In this document: piece by piece, positions 33,973 to 43,117 of the stretch
Layout of the letters: the number at the start of each line of letters is the position of its first letter
Numbering within the stretch: position 1 is the stretch's first letter
Assembly (NCBI GenBank): GCA_017991595.1
Contig: JAGOQJ010000010.1
Span: 1-64,000 of the forward strand
Direction of reading: 5' to 3'
Length of the DNA stretch: 64,000 nt
From: Candidatus Didemnitutus sp.
GTDB taxonomy: Bacteria; Verrucomicrobiota; Verrucomicrobiia; Opitutales; Opitutaceae
Notes under the pieces: generated by a model
What the model was told of the DNA's origin: nothing
Database searches by the model: none
Seen by the model: only the letters and a program-made list of their open reading frames with translations
Program-made: the position numbers and the translations under genes

Positions 33973-35231
33973 GCAAAGCGATCCGGGTTGAGCAGCGTGA
34001 GGTCGATGCTCGGCGCGCGGCCGGTTAGGATTTCCGCCACGAGTTCGCCGGTGACCGGCGCGAGCGTGACGCCGAGCATGGCGTGACCACAGGCGGCGAC
34101 GAGATTCGGGTGCCGCGCAAAGCGGCCCACATACGGCAACCCGTCGGGCGAGACCGGCCGGTAGCCGAACCACGGTTGGACGCCCGCGAAATCCTCCGCG
34201 GTGAAATCCGGGAAATAAGCCTGCGCCGCCGCGACGATCTGCTCGATGCGCTCGGGTCGCACGCGGCCGTCGTGCCCGCTGAGTTCCATCGTGCCGCCGA
34301 AACGCAGCCGTTCGCCCATCGGTGTCACCGCCACGCGGCGCTCGGTCAGGATGAGCGACTTGGTGAGCTGGAAACGCGGACGCTCGAGTGTGAGGCTGTA
34401 GCCCTTGCCCGGCTGCATCGGCAGACGGATGCCCAGCCCGCGAACCGTGTCCGGCGCCCACGAGCCCGTCGCGAGCACGTAATCATCCGCCTGCAGGTCG
34501 CCTCGGTCGGTCGCCACCGCGGTGATCCGCCCGCCCTCGGTGCGCCAACCAGTGATGCCGGTTTCCCAGCGAAAGGTCACGCCCGCGCGCCGTAGCAACG
34601 CGATCAGATCGGGCACGAGCTGGCGCGGCGTCAGATGCGCATCGATCGGGAAATAGACCGAGCCGGCGACCTGCATGCGCACCCCGGGTTCGAGCGCGGC
34701 CGTCTGTCGCGCGTCGAGCACGCGCGCCTCCACGCCCACGGCGTTGGCGAGCCGCGCGAGGCCGTGTTCCTCGTGATCGAGACACTCCTGCGTCTGGCAC
34801 AGGTTCAACAATCCCTCGGTCCGCAACGCGAAGGTGTTTCCCGTCTGCGCCGCGAGCGCCACGAAAAGCGCGCGCGATTCGAGACAGAGCCGGGCCAGCA
34901 CCGGCGCCGCCCGGTCGCGATGCGCCGGCGTGCAATGCCGCGCGAACAGCCAGCCCCAGCGGAGCAGGTCCGCATCGAGCCGCGGCTGGATGTAGAACGG
35001 ACTGCGCGAACTAGTCATCCATTTCAGCCCCTGCCACACCATGCCGGGCGCGGAGAGCGGCGCCACATGGCTCGGCGACACGTAGCCGGCGCTGCCGTGC
35101 GCACACGAGTCCGCGCTCTCGGCGTTGCGCTCCACCACGGTGACCGCGCAACCGGCGCGCGCGAGCGAATGGGCGGTGCAAAGACCGACGATGCCTCCTC
35201 CGATGACGATGACGGAACGCGATGAGCTCAT
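33969..35231 (-). CDS. FAD-dependent D-amino acid dehydrogenase, probably D-hydroxyproline oxidase/dehydrogenase
   Basis: A 420-residue DadA-type flavoprotein. The FAD dinucleotide motif VIVIGGGIVGLCTAHSLARAG opens the chain (GxGxxG near residue 10-16). ACGHAMLGVTLAP near residue 383 is the C-terminal FAD signature. In this operon it would oxidise cis-4-hydroxy-D-proline, produced by the epimerase, to 1-pyrroline-4-hydroxy-2-carboxylate, passing electrons to the respiratory chain. It overlaps the epimerase stop by four bases and the deaminase start by four bases. ATG at 35231 (MSSSRSVIVIGGG) is the natural start. Confidence 0.85.
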   Translation of the reverse strand: MSSSRSVIVIGGGIVGLCTAHSLARAGCAVTVVERNAESADSCAHGSAGYVSPSHVAPLSAPGMVWQGLKWMTSSRSPFYIQPRLDADLLRWGWLFARHCTPAHRDRAAPVLARLCLESRALFVALAAQTGNTFALRTEGLLNLCQTQECLDHEEHGLARLANAVGVEARVLDARQTAALEPGVRMQVAGSVYFPIDAHLTPRQLVPDLIALLRRAGVTFRWETGITGWRTEGGRITAVATDRGDLQADDYVLATGSWAPDTVRGLGIRLPMQPGKGYSLTLERPRFQLTKSLILTERRVAVTPMGERLRFGGTMELSGHDGRVRPERIEQIVAAAQAYFPDFTAEDFAGVQPWFGYRPVSPDGLPYVGRFARHPNLVAACGHAMLGVTLAPVTGELVAEILTGRAPSIDLTLLNPDRFA

Positions 35232-36169
35232 GGTGAACGGATGCCCCAACGGAATGGATCGTCCGGATCGAGCAGCAACACGCCCTCGCCGCAGACGTGC
35301 GCGGCGCCGGTGATGGTCGGGATGATTTTGTCGCCAGCGCGACGGTAGCGTCCGCGGAAGACGCTGCCGACGATGCTCTCCTGCACCCACTCGGCGCCCT
35401 CGGCGAGTTTTCCCTCGGCGGCGAGGCAGGCGAGTTTGGCGCTCGTGCCCGTGCCGCAGGACGAACGGTCGTAAGCGCCGCCGGGGCAGAGCACGAAGTT
35501 CCGGCTGTGCGCGCCGGGCGTGGCCGAGGGCGCGAACAACTCGACGTGGTCGACCGCGGGGAAACCCTGAGCATTCACCGCCCGGCGGATGCGCGTCGTA
35601 TAATCGAGCAGCTCCGCCGCGCGCGCCAGCTCGAGCGGCTGACCGTGCTCCGCGACGAGGAAGAACCAGTTGCCGCCCCACGCCACGTCGCCGCGCACGA
35701 CGCCGATCCCCGGCACATCGACCGCCACGCCCGCGGCCTCGCGCCAGCTCGGGACATTCTCCACCGACACGCGCCCGTCCGCGTGCCACTCCGCCGTCAC
35801 GACGCCTACCGGCGTATCGACCCGCACGACGCCCGGCGGCAATCGCCCCAGGTGCGCCAGCGACGCGACGACGCCCATCGTGCCGTGACCGCACATGCCG
35901 AGGTAGCCGACGTTGTTGAAAAATATCACACCGCACGCGCAGCCCGGCTCGTGTGGCTCAACGAGCAGCGCCCCGACCATCACGTCCGACCCGCGCGGCT
36001 CATTCACCACCGCCGAGCGATAATGATCGCAGCGCTCCTGAAAAACTCGCACCCGCCCGGTCAGCGGTCCGTCCCCGAGGTCGGGTCCGCCCTCGATCAC
36101 CAACCGCGTGGGCTCGCCGCCCGTGTGGGAATCCACGATCCGGATGCGGGGTGTGCCGCGCGGCTCCAT
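35228..36169 (-). CDS. 4-hydroxyproline 2-epimerase
   Basis: A 313-residue proline-racemase-family enzyme that interconverts trans-4-hydroxy-L-proline and cis-4-hydroxy-D-proline. Both catalytic cysteines are present: MCGHGTMG near residue 91 and SSCGTGTSAK near 236. The second Cys shows it is a racemase/epimerase and not the Cys/Thr-type dehydratase. N-terminal IRIVDSHTGGEPTRLV is the family signature. It stands seven bases after the P-II stop and overlaps the oxidase start by four. Substrate 4-hydroxyproline, not proline, is inferred from the complete downstream pathway. Confidence 0.9.
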   Translation of the reverse strand: MEPRGTPRIRIVDSHTGGEPTRLVIEGGPDLGDGPLTGRVRVFQERCDHYRSAVVNEPRGSDVMVGALLVEPHEPGCACGVIFFNNVGYLGMCGHGTMGVVASLAHLGRLPPGVVRVDTPVGVVTAEWHADGRVSVENVPSWREAAGVAVDVPGIGVVRGDVAWGGNWFFLVAEHGQPLELARAAELLDYTTRIRRAVNAQGFPAVDHVELFAPSATPGAHSRNFVLCPGGAYDRSSCGTGTSAKLACLAAEGKLAEGAEWVQESIVGSVFRGRYRRAGDKIIPTITGAAHVCGEGVLLLDPDDPFRWGIRSP

Positions 36170-36176
36170 GCGAGAT

Positions 36177-36515
36177 TCAAAGCGCGGCCTGCCCCTGCTG
36201 CGCGTTGTCGATCCGCGTGACTTCCTCGAGCGGCAAGACGAAGACCCGCCCGTCGCCCGGCGATCCGGTGCGCGCGGCCTGCACGATGGTCTGCACGACG
36301 CGCTCCTTCTGCTCATCCGCGATCGCGACCTCGATCCGCATCCGCGGGTGGAAATCGACGCTGTATTCCGTGCCGCGGAAAATCTCCGTGTGCCCCTTCT
36401 GGTGGCCGAAGCCCTTCACCTCCGCCACGATCATTCCCTCCAAACCGATGCGCGCGAGCGCCTCCTTCACTTCCTCGAGTTTGAACGGCTTGATCAGCGC
36501 GACGACGAGCTTCAT
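36177..36515 (-). CDS. glnB: P-II nitrogen regulatory protein, first gene of the hydroxyproline operon
   Basis: A 112-residue P-II protein, the standard GlnB/GlnK length. The N-terminus MKLVVALIKPFKLEEVKEAL, the T-loop HTEIFRGTEYSVDFHPR with Tyr51 kept (position 46 is Phe), and GDGRVFVLPLEEVTRI near the C-terminus are all typical. P-II senses 2-oxoglutarate, ATP and ADP and controls nitrogen enzymes and AmtB. Here there is no amtB; instead the stop is seven bases from the 4-hydroxyproline epimerase start. The downstream pathway produces 2-oxoglutarate, the ligand of P-II. The start is at 36515. A TTG five codons upstream is possible. A 16-base GC palindrome (36539-36554) lies in the divergent gap. 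Confidence 0.9.
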   Translation of the reverse strand: MKLVVALIKPFKLEEVKEALARIGLEGMIVAEVKGFGHQKGHTEIFRGTEYSVDFHPRMRIEVAIADEQKERVVQTIVQAARTGSPGDGRVFVLPLEEVTRIDNAQQGQAAL

Positions 36516-36651
36516 GGGGTGCCGCGACAATCCCGCCCTGCCCCGCCCGGGGCAAGTCTAACCTCGACGCGCACGCGCCGCCCACACACGCCGCCCCATG
36601 ACGCGTTTGCCCGTTGCCAGCCGCCGCGCCGCCCCCGCAAGCTTGCCCGCC

Positions 36652-36942
36652 ATGTCCGCCCCGCAGGACCTCAATATCGACTACGTCGCCCAACTCGCCC
36701 GCCTCGCCCTGACTCCGGAGGAGAAAGCCACCTTCGCCGCCCAACTCGGCAACGTGCTCCACCACATCGAGCAACTGGCCAAGGTCGACGTCTCCGGCAT
36801 CGAGCCGACCGCCCACGCCTTCCCGGTCGAAAACGTCTGGGACGCCGACGTCGCCCGTCCGGGCCTCGCCGTCGCCGACGCCCTGCGCAACGCGCCCGCT
36901 CAACGCGAGAACATGGTCAGTGTGCCGAAAGTCGTCGAATAA
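36652..36942 (+). CDS. gatC: Asp-tRNA(Asn)/Glu-tRNA(Gln) amidotransferase subunit C
   Basis: A 96-residue GatC. It is the small belt subunit that holds GatA and GatB together in the enzyme that amidates misacylated Glu-tRNA(Gln) or Asp-tRNA(Asn). DYVAQLARLALTPEEKATFAAQL near residue 9-31 and AHAFPVENVWDADVAR are typical. The ATG at 36652 is chosen over 36598, since it gives the family length and the earlier start would add 18 Ala/Arg/Pro-rich residues. It opens the gatC-gatA-gatB operon. Confidence 0.93.
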   Translation: MSAPQDLNIDYVAQLARLALTPEEKATFAAQLGNVLHHIEQLAKVDVSGIEPTAHAFPVENVWDADVARPGLAVADALRNAPAQRENMVSVPKVVE

Positions 36943-36963
36943 CGCCCCGCGCCCGCGCCGCCC

Positions 36964-38424
36964 ATGTCGACCCCGCTCCATTTCCAGTCCCTCACCGCCC
37001 TCGCCGCCCGCCTCGAACGCCGCGAACTCTCCGCCGTCGAACTGATGCAGGCTCTGATCGCCCGCACCGAGGCGATCGAGCCGCGCGTGCACGCCTTCAA
37101 CTCCCGCGACGCCGCCGACGCACTCGCCCAAGCGGCCGCGTCCGACGCCCGCCGCGCCGCCGGCCAGGCGCGCGGCCCGCTCGACGGCATCCCGATCGGC
37201 CTGAAGGACGTCATCGCCGTCACCGGCCAACCGCTCACCGCCTCGAGCAAGATTCTCCAAAACTTCATCTCGCCCTACGACGCCACCGTCACCCGCCGGC
37301 TGAAGGACGCCGGTGCAGTCCTCTGGGGCCGGCTCGGTTGCGACGAGTTCGCCATGGGGTCGTCGAACGAGAACTCCGCCTTCGGCCCCGTCGCCAACCC
37401 CTGGGACCTCACCCGCGTGCCCGGCGGCTCCTCCGGCGGCAGCGCCGCCGCCCTCGCCGCCGGCGAAGTGATCGCCTCCCTCGGCTCCGACACCGGCGGC
37501 TCCATCCGCCAACCCGCCGCGCTCTGCGGCCTCGTCGGCCTCAAGCCCACCTACGGCCTCGTCTCGCGCTACGGCCTAGTCGCTTACGCGTCGTCCCTCG
37601 ATCAGATCGGCCCCTTCGGTCGCACGACCGAGGACGTCGCCCTTGTGCTGCAAGCCCTCGCCGGCCACGACCCGCTCGACTCGACGTCGTTCAAGGCCGA
37701 CGTGCCCGACTACCGCGCCGCCCTCGCCGGTCCCGCGCCGCGCCGCATCGGCATCCCGAAGGAATACTTCGGCGAAGGCCTCGACCCCGAGATCGGCGCC
37801 GCCGTGGAAGCCGCTGTGAAGTTCTACCGCGACCGCGGCTGCGAGGTGAAAGAGGTCTCGCTGCCGCACACCCAGTATTGCCTCGACGCCTACTACGTCA
37901 TCGCGACGGCCGAGGCGTCGTCGAACCTCGCGCGCTTCGACGGCGTTCGCTACGGCCACCGTTCGAAGGCTGCGACGGACGCCATCGACCTCTACGCCAA
38001 GTCGCGCGCCGAGGGCTTCGGCGCGGAGGTGAAGCGCCGCATCATCCTCGGCACCTACGTCCTTTCGAGCGGTTACTACGACGCCTATTACCTGCGCGCG
38101 CAAAAGGTCCGCACCCTCATCCGCCGCGATTTCCTCCGCGCCTTCGAGCAGGTCGACGCCCTGCTCACGCCCACGTCGCCTGTGCCGGCGTTCAAGCTCG
38201 GCGAGAAGGCCGACCCGCTCGCGATGTATCTCCTCGATATCTACACGATCGGCGTGAACCTCGCCGGCCTGCCTGCCGCGAGCGTGCCGTGCGGTTTCAC
38301 CCGCGCCGGCCTGCCCATCGGCCTGCAACTCATCGGCCAGCCCTTCCGCGAAGCCGACCTCCTCGCCCTCGCCCACACCTACGAACAGGCGCACGAGTGG
38401 AACCGCCAAACCCCGAACCTGTGA
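36964..38424 (+). CDS. gatA: Amidotransferase subunit A (glutaminase/amidase)
   Basis: A 486-residue amidase-signature protein that releases ammonia from glutamine or asparagine for transamidation. The Ser-cisSer-Lys triad is visible: Lys in [11 protein letters not shown] near residue 80, the cis-Ser in [14 protein letters not shown] near 155, and the nucleophilic Ser in [15 protein letters not shown] near 179. It is 21 bases downstream of gatC. The gap to gatB is filled by a 9-mer inverted repeat. Confidence 0.96.
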   Translation: MSTPLHFQSLTALAARLERRELSAVELMQALIARTEAIEPRVHAFNSRDAADALAQAAASDARRAAGQARGPLDGIPIGLKDVIAVTGQPLTASSKILQNFISPYDATVTRRLKDAGAVLWGRLGCDEFAMGSSNENSAFGPVANPWDLTRVPGGSSGGSAAALAAGEVIASLGSDTGGSIRQPAALCGLVGLKPTYGLVSRYGLVAYASSLDQIGPFGRTTEDVALVLQALAGHDPLDSTSFKADVPDYRAALAGPAPRRIGIPKEYFGEGLDPEIGAAVEAAVKFYRDRGCEVKEVSLPHTQYCLDAYYVIATAEASSNLARFDGVRYGHRSKAATDAIDLYAKSRAEGFGAEVKRRIILGTYVLSSGYYDAYYLRAQKVRTLIRRDFLRAFEQVDALLTPTSPVPAFKLGEKADPLAMYLLDIYTIGVNLAGLPAASVPCGFTRAGLPIGLQLIGQPFREADLLALAHTYEQAHEWNRQTPNL

Positions 38425-38427
38425 AAC

Positions 38428-38497
38428 CACGAAACACACGAACCACACAAAATTACCGAGCCCACGACCCGCTTTCGTGTATTTCGTGTTTTTCGTG
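38428..38497. repeat. Inverted element with arms of three 9-mers (CACGAAAnn type)
   Basis: Left arm 38428-38454 is CACGAAACA, CACGAACCA, CACAAAATT. Right arm 38471-38497, other strand, is CACGAAAAA, CACGAAATA, CACGAAAGC. The spacer is 16 bases. It shares its word with the outer arms of the element at 7058 and lies inside the gatCAB operon, between gatA and gatB. Confidence 0.85.
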
Positions 38498-38507
38498 GTA
38501 ACCTAAA

Positions 38508-39953
38508 ATGGATTTCGAAGCAGTCATCGGCCTCGAGGTGCACGTCCAGATCAAGACGGCCTCCAAAATGTTCACACGCGTCGCCACCGGTTACGGCGAG
38601 CCGCCGAACACCCTCACCGACCCCGTCGTCCTCGCCCTGCCCGGCGCGTTGCCCGTGCTGAACAAGGCCGCGCTCGACGCCATCATCAAGACCGGCCTGA
38701 TGCTCGACTGCGAGATCGCCACCGTCACACGCTGGGACCGGAAAAACTACTTCTACCCCGACAGCCCGAAAAACTACCAGCTCTCGCAATACGACCAGCC
38801 CGTCTGCCGCCACGGCGCCGTCGAGATCGAGCTGCCGGGCGCGTCCCTCGCCGTCATGGGCGAGCACAAGAAAATCGAGCTCACTCGCATCCACCTCGAG
38901 GAGGACGTCGGCAAGCTCAACCACGAGGCCCACGACTCGCTCATCGACTACAACCGCGCCGGCACGCCGTTGATGGAGATCGTCACCGAGCCGGTCATCC
39001 GCTCCGCCGACGAAGCCTTCGCGTTTCTCACTTCGCTGCGCCAGTCGCTGATCTACGCCGGCATCTCCGATTGCGACATGGAGAAGGGCCAGATGCGTTG
39101 CGACGCCAACATCTCCATCCGCCGCGTCGGCGAGACCAAGCTCGGCACCAAGGTCGAGCTGAAGAACCTCAACTCCATCTCCTACGTCCGCGACGGCATC
39201 GTCACGGAGATCAAGCGCCAGATCAATGTCGTCACGACCGGCGGCACGATCGTGCAGGAGACGCGCCTCTACGACGGTGAGACCGGCCGCAGCGCCTCCA
39301 TGCGTTCGAAGGAAATGGCGCACGACTACCGCTACTTCCCCGATCCCGACCTGATGCCCGTGCGCATCGACGCCGAGTGGAAAGCGCGCCTCGCCGCCGA
39401 GCTGCCCGAGCGCCCCTTCGCCAAGCAGGCGCGCTTCATGGAGCTACTCGGCCTGCCCTACTCCGCCGCCTCCGTGCTCGTCCGCGACCGCGCGCTGGCC
39501 GACTTCTTCGAGGCAACGGTGAAGCTCGGCGCCAAGCCCGCCGCCGCCGCCAACTGGATCGCCAACGACCTCCTTCGCGACCTCGCCGCGCGCGGCATCG
39601 ATCTCGCCACCAGCAAGGTCACCCCGGCGCACTTGGCCGACCTCGTGCAGCTGATCGACCAAGGCGTCGTCTCCAGCACGCAGGCCAAGGAAGTTTTCGC
39701 CGACTTGGCCGAGACCGGCGACCAACCCGCCGCGATCGTCGACCGCCGCGGTCTGCGCCAGTCCAGCGACACGGGCGCCCTCGAAGGCTGGTGCGCCACC
39801 GCGATCGCCAATGACCCGAAATCCGCCGACCAGGTCCGCGCCGGCAACGCGAAGGCGATCAACGCGCTGAAGGGCGCCGTGATGAAACTCTCCGCCGGCA
39901 AGGCCAACCCCAAACTCGTCGACGAGATCCTGAAGCAGCAGCTCGGCGTTTGA
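38508..39953 (+). CDS. gatB: Amidotransferase subunit B (tRNA-binding kinase subunit)
   Basis: A 481-residue GatB. The cradle domain phosphorylates the misacylated tRNA and then amidates it. The signature GLEVHVQIKTASKMFT starts near residue 6; metal and ATP contacts are in TRIHLEEDVGKLNHE near 125 and CDANISIRR, SKEMAHDYRYFPDPDLMPV near 260. The YqeY-like tail domain is complete to residue 481. A start at 38508, ten bases after the repeat, is standard. Its presence with gatA and gatC indicates indirect Gln-tRNA or Asn-tRNA synthesis. Confidence 0.96.
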   Translation: MDFEAVIGLEVHVQIKTASKMFTRVATGYGEPPNTLTDPVVLALPGALPVLNKAALDAIIKTGLMLDCEIATVTRWDRKNYFYPDSPKNYQLSQYDQPVCRHGAVEIELPGASLAVMGEHKKIELTRIHLEEDVGKLNHEAHDSLIDYNRAGTPLMEIVTEPVIRSADEAFAFLTSLRQSLIYAGISDCDMEKGQMRCDANISIRRVGETKLGTKVELKNLNSISYVRDGIVTEIKRQINVVTTGGTIVQETRLYDGETGRSASMRSKEMAHDYRYFPDPDLMPVRIDAEWKARLAAELPERPFAKQARFMELLGLPYSAASVLVRDRALADFFEATVKLGAKPAAAANWIANDLLRDLAARGIDLATSKVTPAHLADLVQLIDQGVVSSTQAKEVFADLAETGDQPAAIVDRRGLRQSSDTGALEGWCATAIANDPKSADQVRAGNAKAINALKGAVMKLSAGKANPKLVDEILKQQLGV

Positions 39954-39974
39954 GCAACCTGCCGCGCAACGCGC

Positions 39975-42900
39975 TCAGCGGGCGCGCCGCGTCGCTTGAA
40001 TCCAAGCGCGTGCCAGCGCCAGTCCCGCCAAGCTCAGCATCGCCCAGGCACTGATCGCGCCGCCACCGCCCCCACCGTGGCTCGGCGTCACCGGCGGAGG
40101 CGTGGTGCCGCCACCCGTGCCACCGCCCGGTTCGGCCGTGAGCAGTGGTGTGCTGACGGAGCCGGACGCATCGATGCGCCGCAGCGCTGCGTTGCCCGAG
40201 TCGGCGATCCAGAGCGTGCCATCCGCCTGCCAGACTAGCGCGTTGGGTTGATTGAACAGCGCCGTCGCTCCCGTGCCATCGCGCAGTCCGCCGACGCCCG
40301 GCAAGCCCGCCCACGTCGTGACGGCACCGGAGACGGCGATCTTGCGGATCGTGGAATTGCCGGTGTCGGCCACGAAGACGTTGCCGGCCGCGTCCGTCGT
40401 CACAGCGAGCGGCCGATTGAACAGCGCCACGGTCGCCGCGCCATCCGTCGCCCCCGCGACGCCGGGCACACCGGCGTGCGTCGTGACCACGCCGGCGAAC
40501 GTGATGCGCCGCACCGTCCCGTTGAGGGAGTCGGCGACGTAGAGATTGCCCGCCGCATCGAAGGCAACGCCCGTCGGCGTGTTGAAACGCGCCTGCGCCC
40601 CCGTGCCATCGGCAGTGCCGGAGAGGCCGGCCGCGCCGGCGAAAGTCGTCACCACGCCCGCCGGGGTCACCTTGCGGATCGTGTGGTTCGACGCATCCGC
40701 GACGAACAGATTGCCGGCCGCATCCAAGGCGAGACCGCTCGGCGCGCCAAATGTCGCCGCGGCACCGGTGCCGTCCGTGTTGCCGCGGAGAGTGGAAGAG
40801 CCGGCCAATGTCGTCACAGTGCCGTCCGCGGCGATTTTGCGGATGAGCGCGTTGGCGGTGTCGCTCACGAACACCGTGCCGGTCGCGTCGACCGCCAAGC
40901 CGCCGGGCTGGTTGAAACGCGCCGCGCTGCCGAGGCCATCCGCGGCGCCCGTCACGCCGGAACCGCCCGCCAACAGGCCGACCCGCGCCGCTGGGCTGAC
41001 GCGCTGCACGATGTGCAACGAAGCGTCAGCCACCGCGAGCACGCCGCCCGCCGTCACCGCCACGCCGGACGGATGCGGGAAGAAGGCGGGATTCACCGCC
41101 ACGGTCACGCTGCGACTCGCGATCGAGCCGGCCGCGCTGCTGACGACGACGTGATACGTGCCGGCCTCGCCGCCTTGCACATTGGCCAGCGACAAGGTTG
41201 ACGCAGTTGCGCCCGCGATCGCGACGCCGCCCTTGAACCATTGATAAGTCAGCGCGACCTCCCCGGTAGCCGCCACGGTCAGTTCGGCCGAGCGCCCGGT
41301 GGTGACGACCGTGTCCGCCGGTTGCACCGTGATCGTCGCCGCCGCCGGCGTCGTGACTTGGCGCGTTTCCCTGTAACCCGAGAGTCCGGCCGCGCTGAGC
41401 GTGCGCACGCGCACCGTGTAGCTCGTGCCCGCCTGCGCCGTGAAACTCGCGCCCACCGCATCGGCCGCAGCGGTCGCGACCGGATTGAAAGTCTGTCCGG
41501 CGATCGCAGCCTCGACTTGGAAACCGGTCTCGAACTGCGCGCGGTCGGTCCACGTCACGCTGATGTGGGTAGCGGAGGTGGCGGTGACATCGAGCCCGTC
41601 GGGCGGCGGCGCCGTGAAGCCCGCCCGTTGCAGGCCGCGCTGAATCACCGGACTGCGCAGCATCCGCCGCCACACGGAGCCGCTGCGGTGATTCTCGATC
41701 ATCAGCACGATCGGCCCGGCATCGATGCCGACGAGATCCGGATCGAACCAGCGGTTGGCCGTGAGGTTGAAGGCGTCGCAAAACCCGTAGTCGGACCAGA
41801 TCTCGGCGCGGTAAGTGTCGTAGAGATGCCGCGCCGCGGGCAGGCAAATCTCGGGCGCGAACGGCAGCGAGCCCAGCACGGCCGTGGGCGCGAGCGTGCC
41901 GTCATCGAGCGTCACCGGCGGCCCGGGCGGCGCGCCGCGTCCGGCGTAGCCCGCGTAAGTTACGCCGCCGATCGTCGCGCCCGGACCGTCGCAGGCCGTG
42001 ACGCCGAATTCCAACGCGCCGTAATTCGCATAGGGCCGGGTCTCCGCGTAGGCCTGCTGCGCGAGCGTGGCGCGGCGGGAGTTCTCGAAGTAGTCGATGT
42101 TGCCGCCGCTCGTGCGCAGGAAGGCATCGTTGACGCCAAGAAAATCCACCCAGCAATGCGAATACTGATGCGTGAAGAGCGAGCCGGTGGGCGTCCACAC
42201 GTAGCTGTGGCCGAAATGGGTCCGCCACTGGTAACCCTCCGTCCACGCGGTCCATGACGCCGGCGGCAGCGGATCGTTCTCCGCGCCCAGCCCGAGGAGA
42301 TAGAGCGCCATCGCTTCGTTGTAGCCGATCCACGCGCTCGCCGCGTGCCCCGTCACGGGGTCCCACGCCATGGAGAGCAACTGATCGCTCCTCCGCATGA
42401 AGGCCCAGTCCACGCGCTGCAGCAGTGTCGTCGCCGCCTGCCGGATGGCCGCCTCGTCGGCGTTGTCCGCGGCGTCGAAGAACAGGCCGCAATCGTGCAC
42501 GCCGAGCAGCAGCAGCGCCGTGTCGATGGTGGAGAGCTCTGAATTCCATGCCCGCCGGCCGGTGCGCAGATCGAGGAAATGGTAGAACCAACCGCGATAG
42601 CCCGCGACGCCGCTCACCGCGTCGCCCTGCGGCAGATCGCGCAGGAATTCCAGCGTGGTGCGCACGCGCGCCGCGCCCTCGGCGCGCGTGATCCAGCCGC
42701 GCGTGACCGCGACATTGATGCTGCTCAGGCCGAAACCCACGGCAGCGATGCTGCAAATGTCCGGATTCGACGCGCGGTCCGGCACCAGGCCCGTGATCGG
42801 GTCCTGCGTCAGCCAGAAATAGTTGAAGGTCTGCCGCTGGACGTAATCGAGGAAGTCGTCATCGCCGGCAAAACTCGTGCGCGCCCCCAGCGCCGTCGGC

Positions 42901-43031
42901 AGGCGATACGCCGCCGATGTCATTCCGGGCGCCAAGCCCACGACGAGGCAAAACAACAGCGCCGCCGCCCGCCACCGCCCCGCGCAAATGATGGCATTTC
43001 CACTCTTCAGGCTAATTGACCACGTTTGCAA
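39975..43031 (-). CDS. Secreted glucoamylase-like (GH144-type) protein with FN3, Ig, NHL repeats and glycine-rich membrane tail
   Basis: A 1018-residue exported protein. After a signal peptide (to about residue 41), residues 55-480 form the glycoamylase-like (alpha/alpha) domain found in GH144 beta-1,2-glucanases: DFLDYVQRQTFNYFW, GLVPDRAS, SIAAVGFGL and FTHQYSHCWVDF. An FN3 domain follows (about 485-570), then an Ig-like domain (QYxWFKGG-type strand, about 575-655) and five or more NHL repeats (PGGLAVDATGTVFVSDTAN type, 680-985), a beta-propeller. The last 34 residues are HGGGGGG, a hydrophobic helix and RRAR, like a GlyGly-CTERM sorting tail. It is convergent with gatB and likely exposed on the cell surface. 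Substrate is inferred. Confidence 0.8.
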   Translation of the reverse strand: MQTWSISLKSGNAIICAGRWRAAALLFCLVVGLAPGMTSAAYRLPTALGARTSFAGDDDFLDYVQRQTFNYFWLTQDPITGLVPDRASNPDICSIAAVGFGLSSINVAVTRGWITRAEGAARVRTTLEFLRDLPQGDAVSGVAGYRGWFYHFLDLRTGRRAWNSELSTIDTALLLLGVHDCGLFFDAADNADEAAIRQAATTLLQRVDWAFMRRSDQLLSMAWDPVTGHAASAWIGYNEAMALYLLGLGAENDPLPPASWTAWTEGYQWRTHFGHSYVWTPTGSLFTHQYSHCWVDFLGVNDAFLRTSGGNIDYFENSRRATLAQQAYAETRPYANYGALEFGVTACDGPGATIGGVTYAGYAGRGAPPGPPVTLDDGTLAPTAVLGSLPFAPEICLPAARHLYDTYRAEIWSDYGFCDAFNLTANRWFDPDLVGIDAGPIVLMIENHRSGSVWRRMLRSPVIQRGLQRAGFTAPPPDGLDVTATSATHISVTWTDRAQFETGFQVEAAIAGQTFNPVATAAADAVGASFTAQAGTSYTVRVRTLSAAGLSGYRETRQVTTPAAATITVQPADTVVTTGRSAELTVAATGEVALTYQWFKGGVAIAGATASTLSLANVQGGEAGTYHVVVSSAAGSIASRSVTVAVNPAFFPHPSGVAVTAGGVLAVADASLHIVQRVSPAARVGLLAGGSGVTGAADGLGSAARFNQPGGLAVDATGTVFVSDTANALIRKIAADGTVTTLAGSSTLRGNTDGTGAAATFGAPSGLALDAAGNLFVADASNHTIRKVTPAGVVTTFAGAAGLSGTADGTGAQARFNTPTGVAFDAAGNLYVADSLNGTVRRITFAGVVTTHAGVPGVAGATDGAATVALFNRPLAVTTDAAGNVFVADTGNSTIRKIAVSGAVTTWAGLPGVGGLRDGTGATALFNQPNALVWQADGTLWIADSGNAALRRIDASGSVSTPLLTAEPGGGTGGGTTPPPVTPSHGGGGGGAISAWAMLSLAGLALARAWIQATRRAR

Positions 43032-43117
43032 TCGCCCGCCAAGCTACCCGTCCCTCCCGCGCGATGTCGAGACCGCCTTCGATGCAGTTTGGAATCCGCC
43101 GCGCCTCTCTCGCAACC

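Noticed and set aside
36539..36554. GC-rich palindrome TGCCCCG-CC-CGGGGCA between P-II and gatC
   Set aside because: It is symmetric and in a divergent gap, but a 7-base GC stem with a two-base loop is not unexpected in this composition, so it is mentioned only under P-II.
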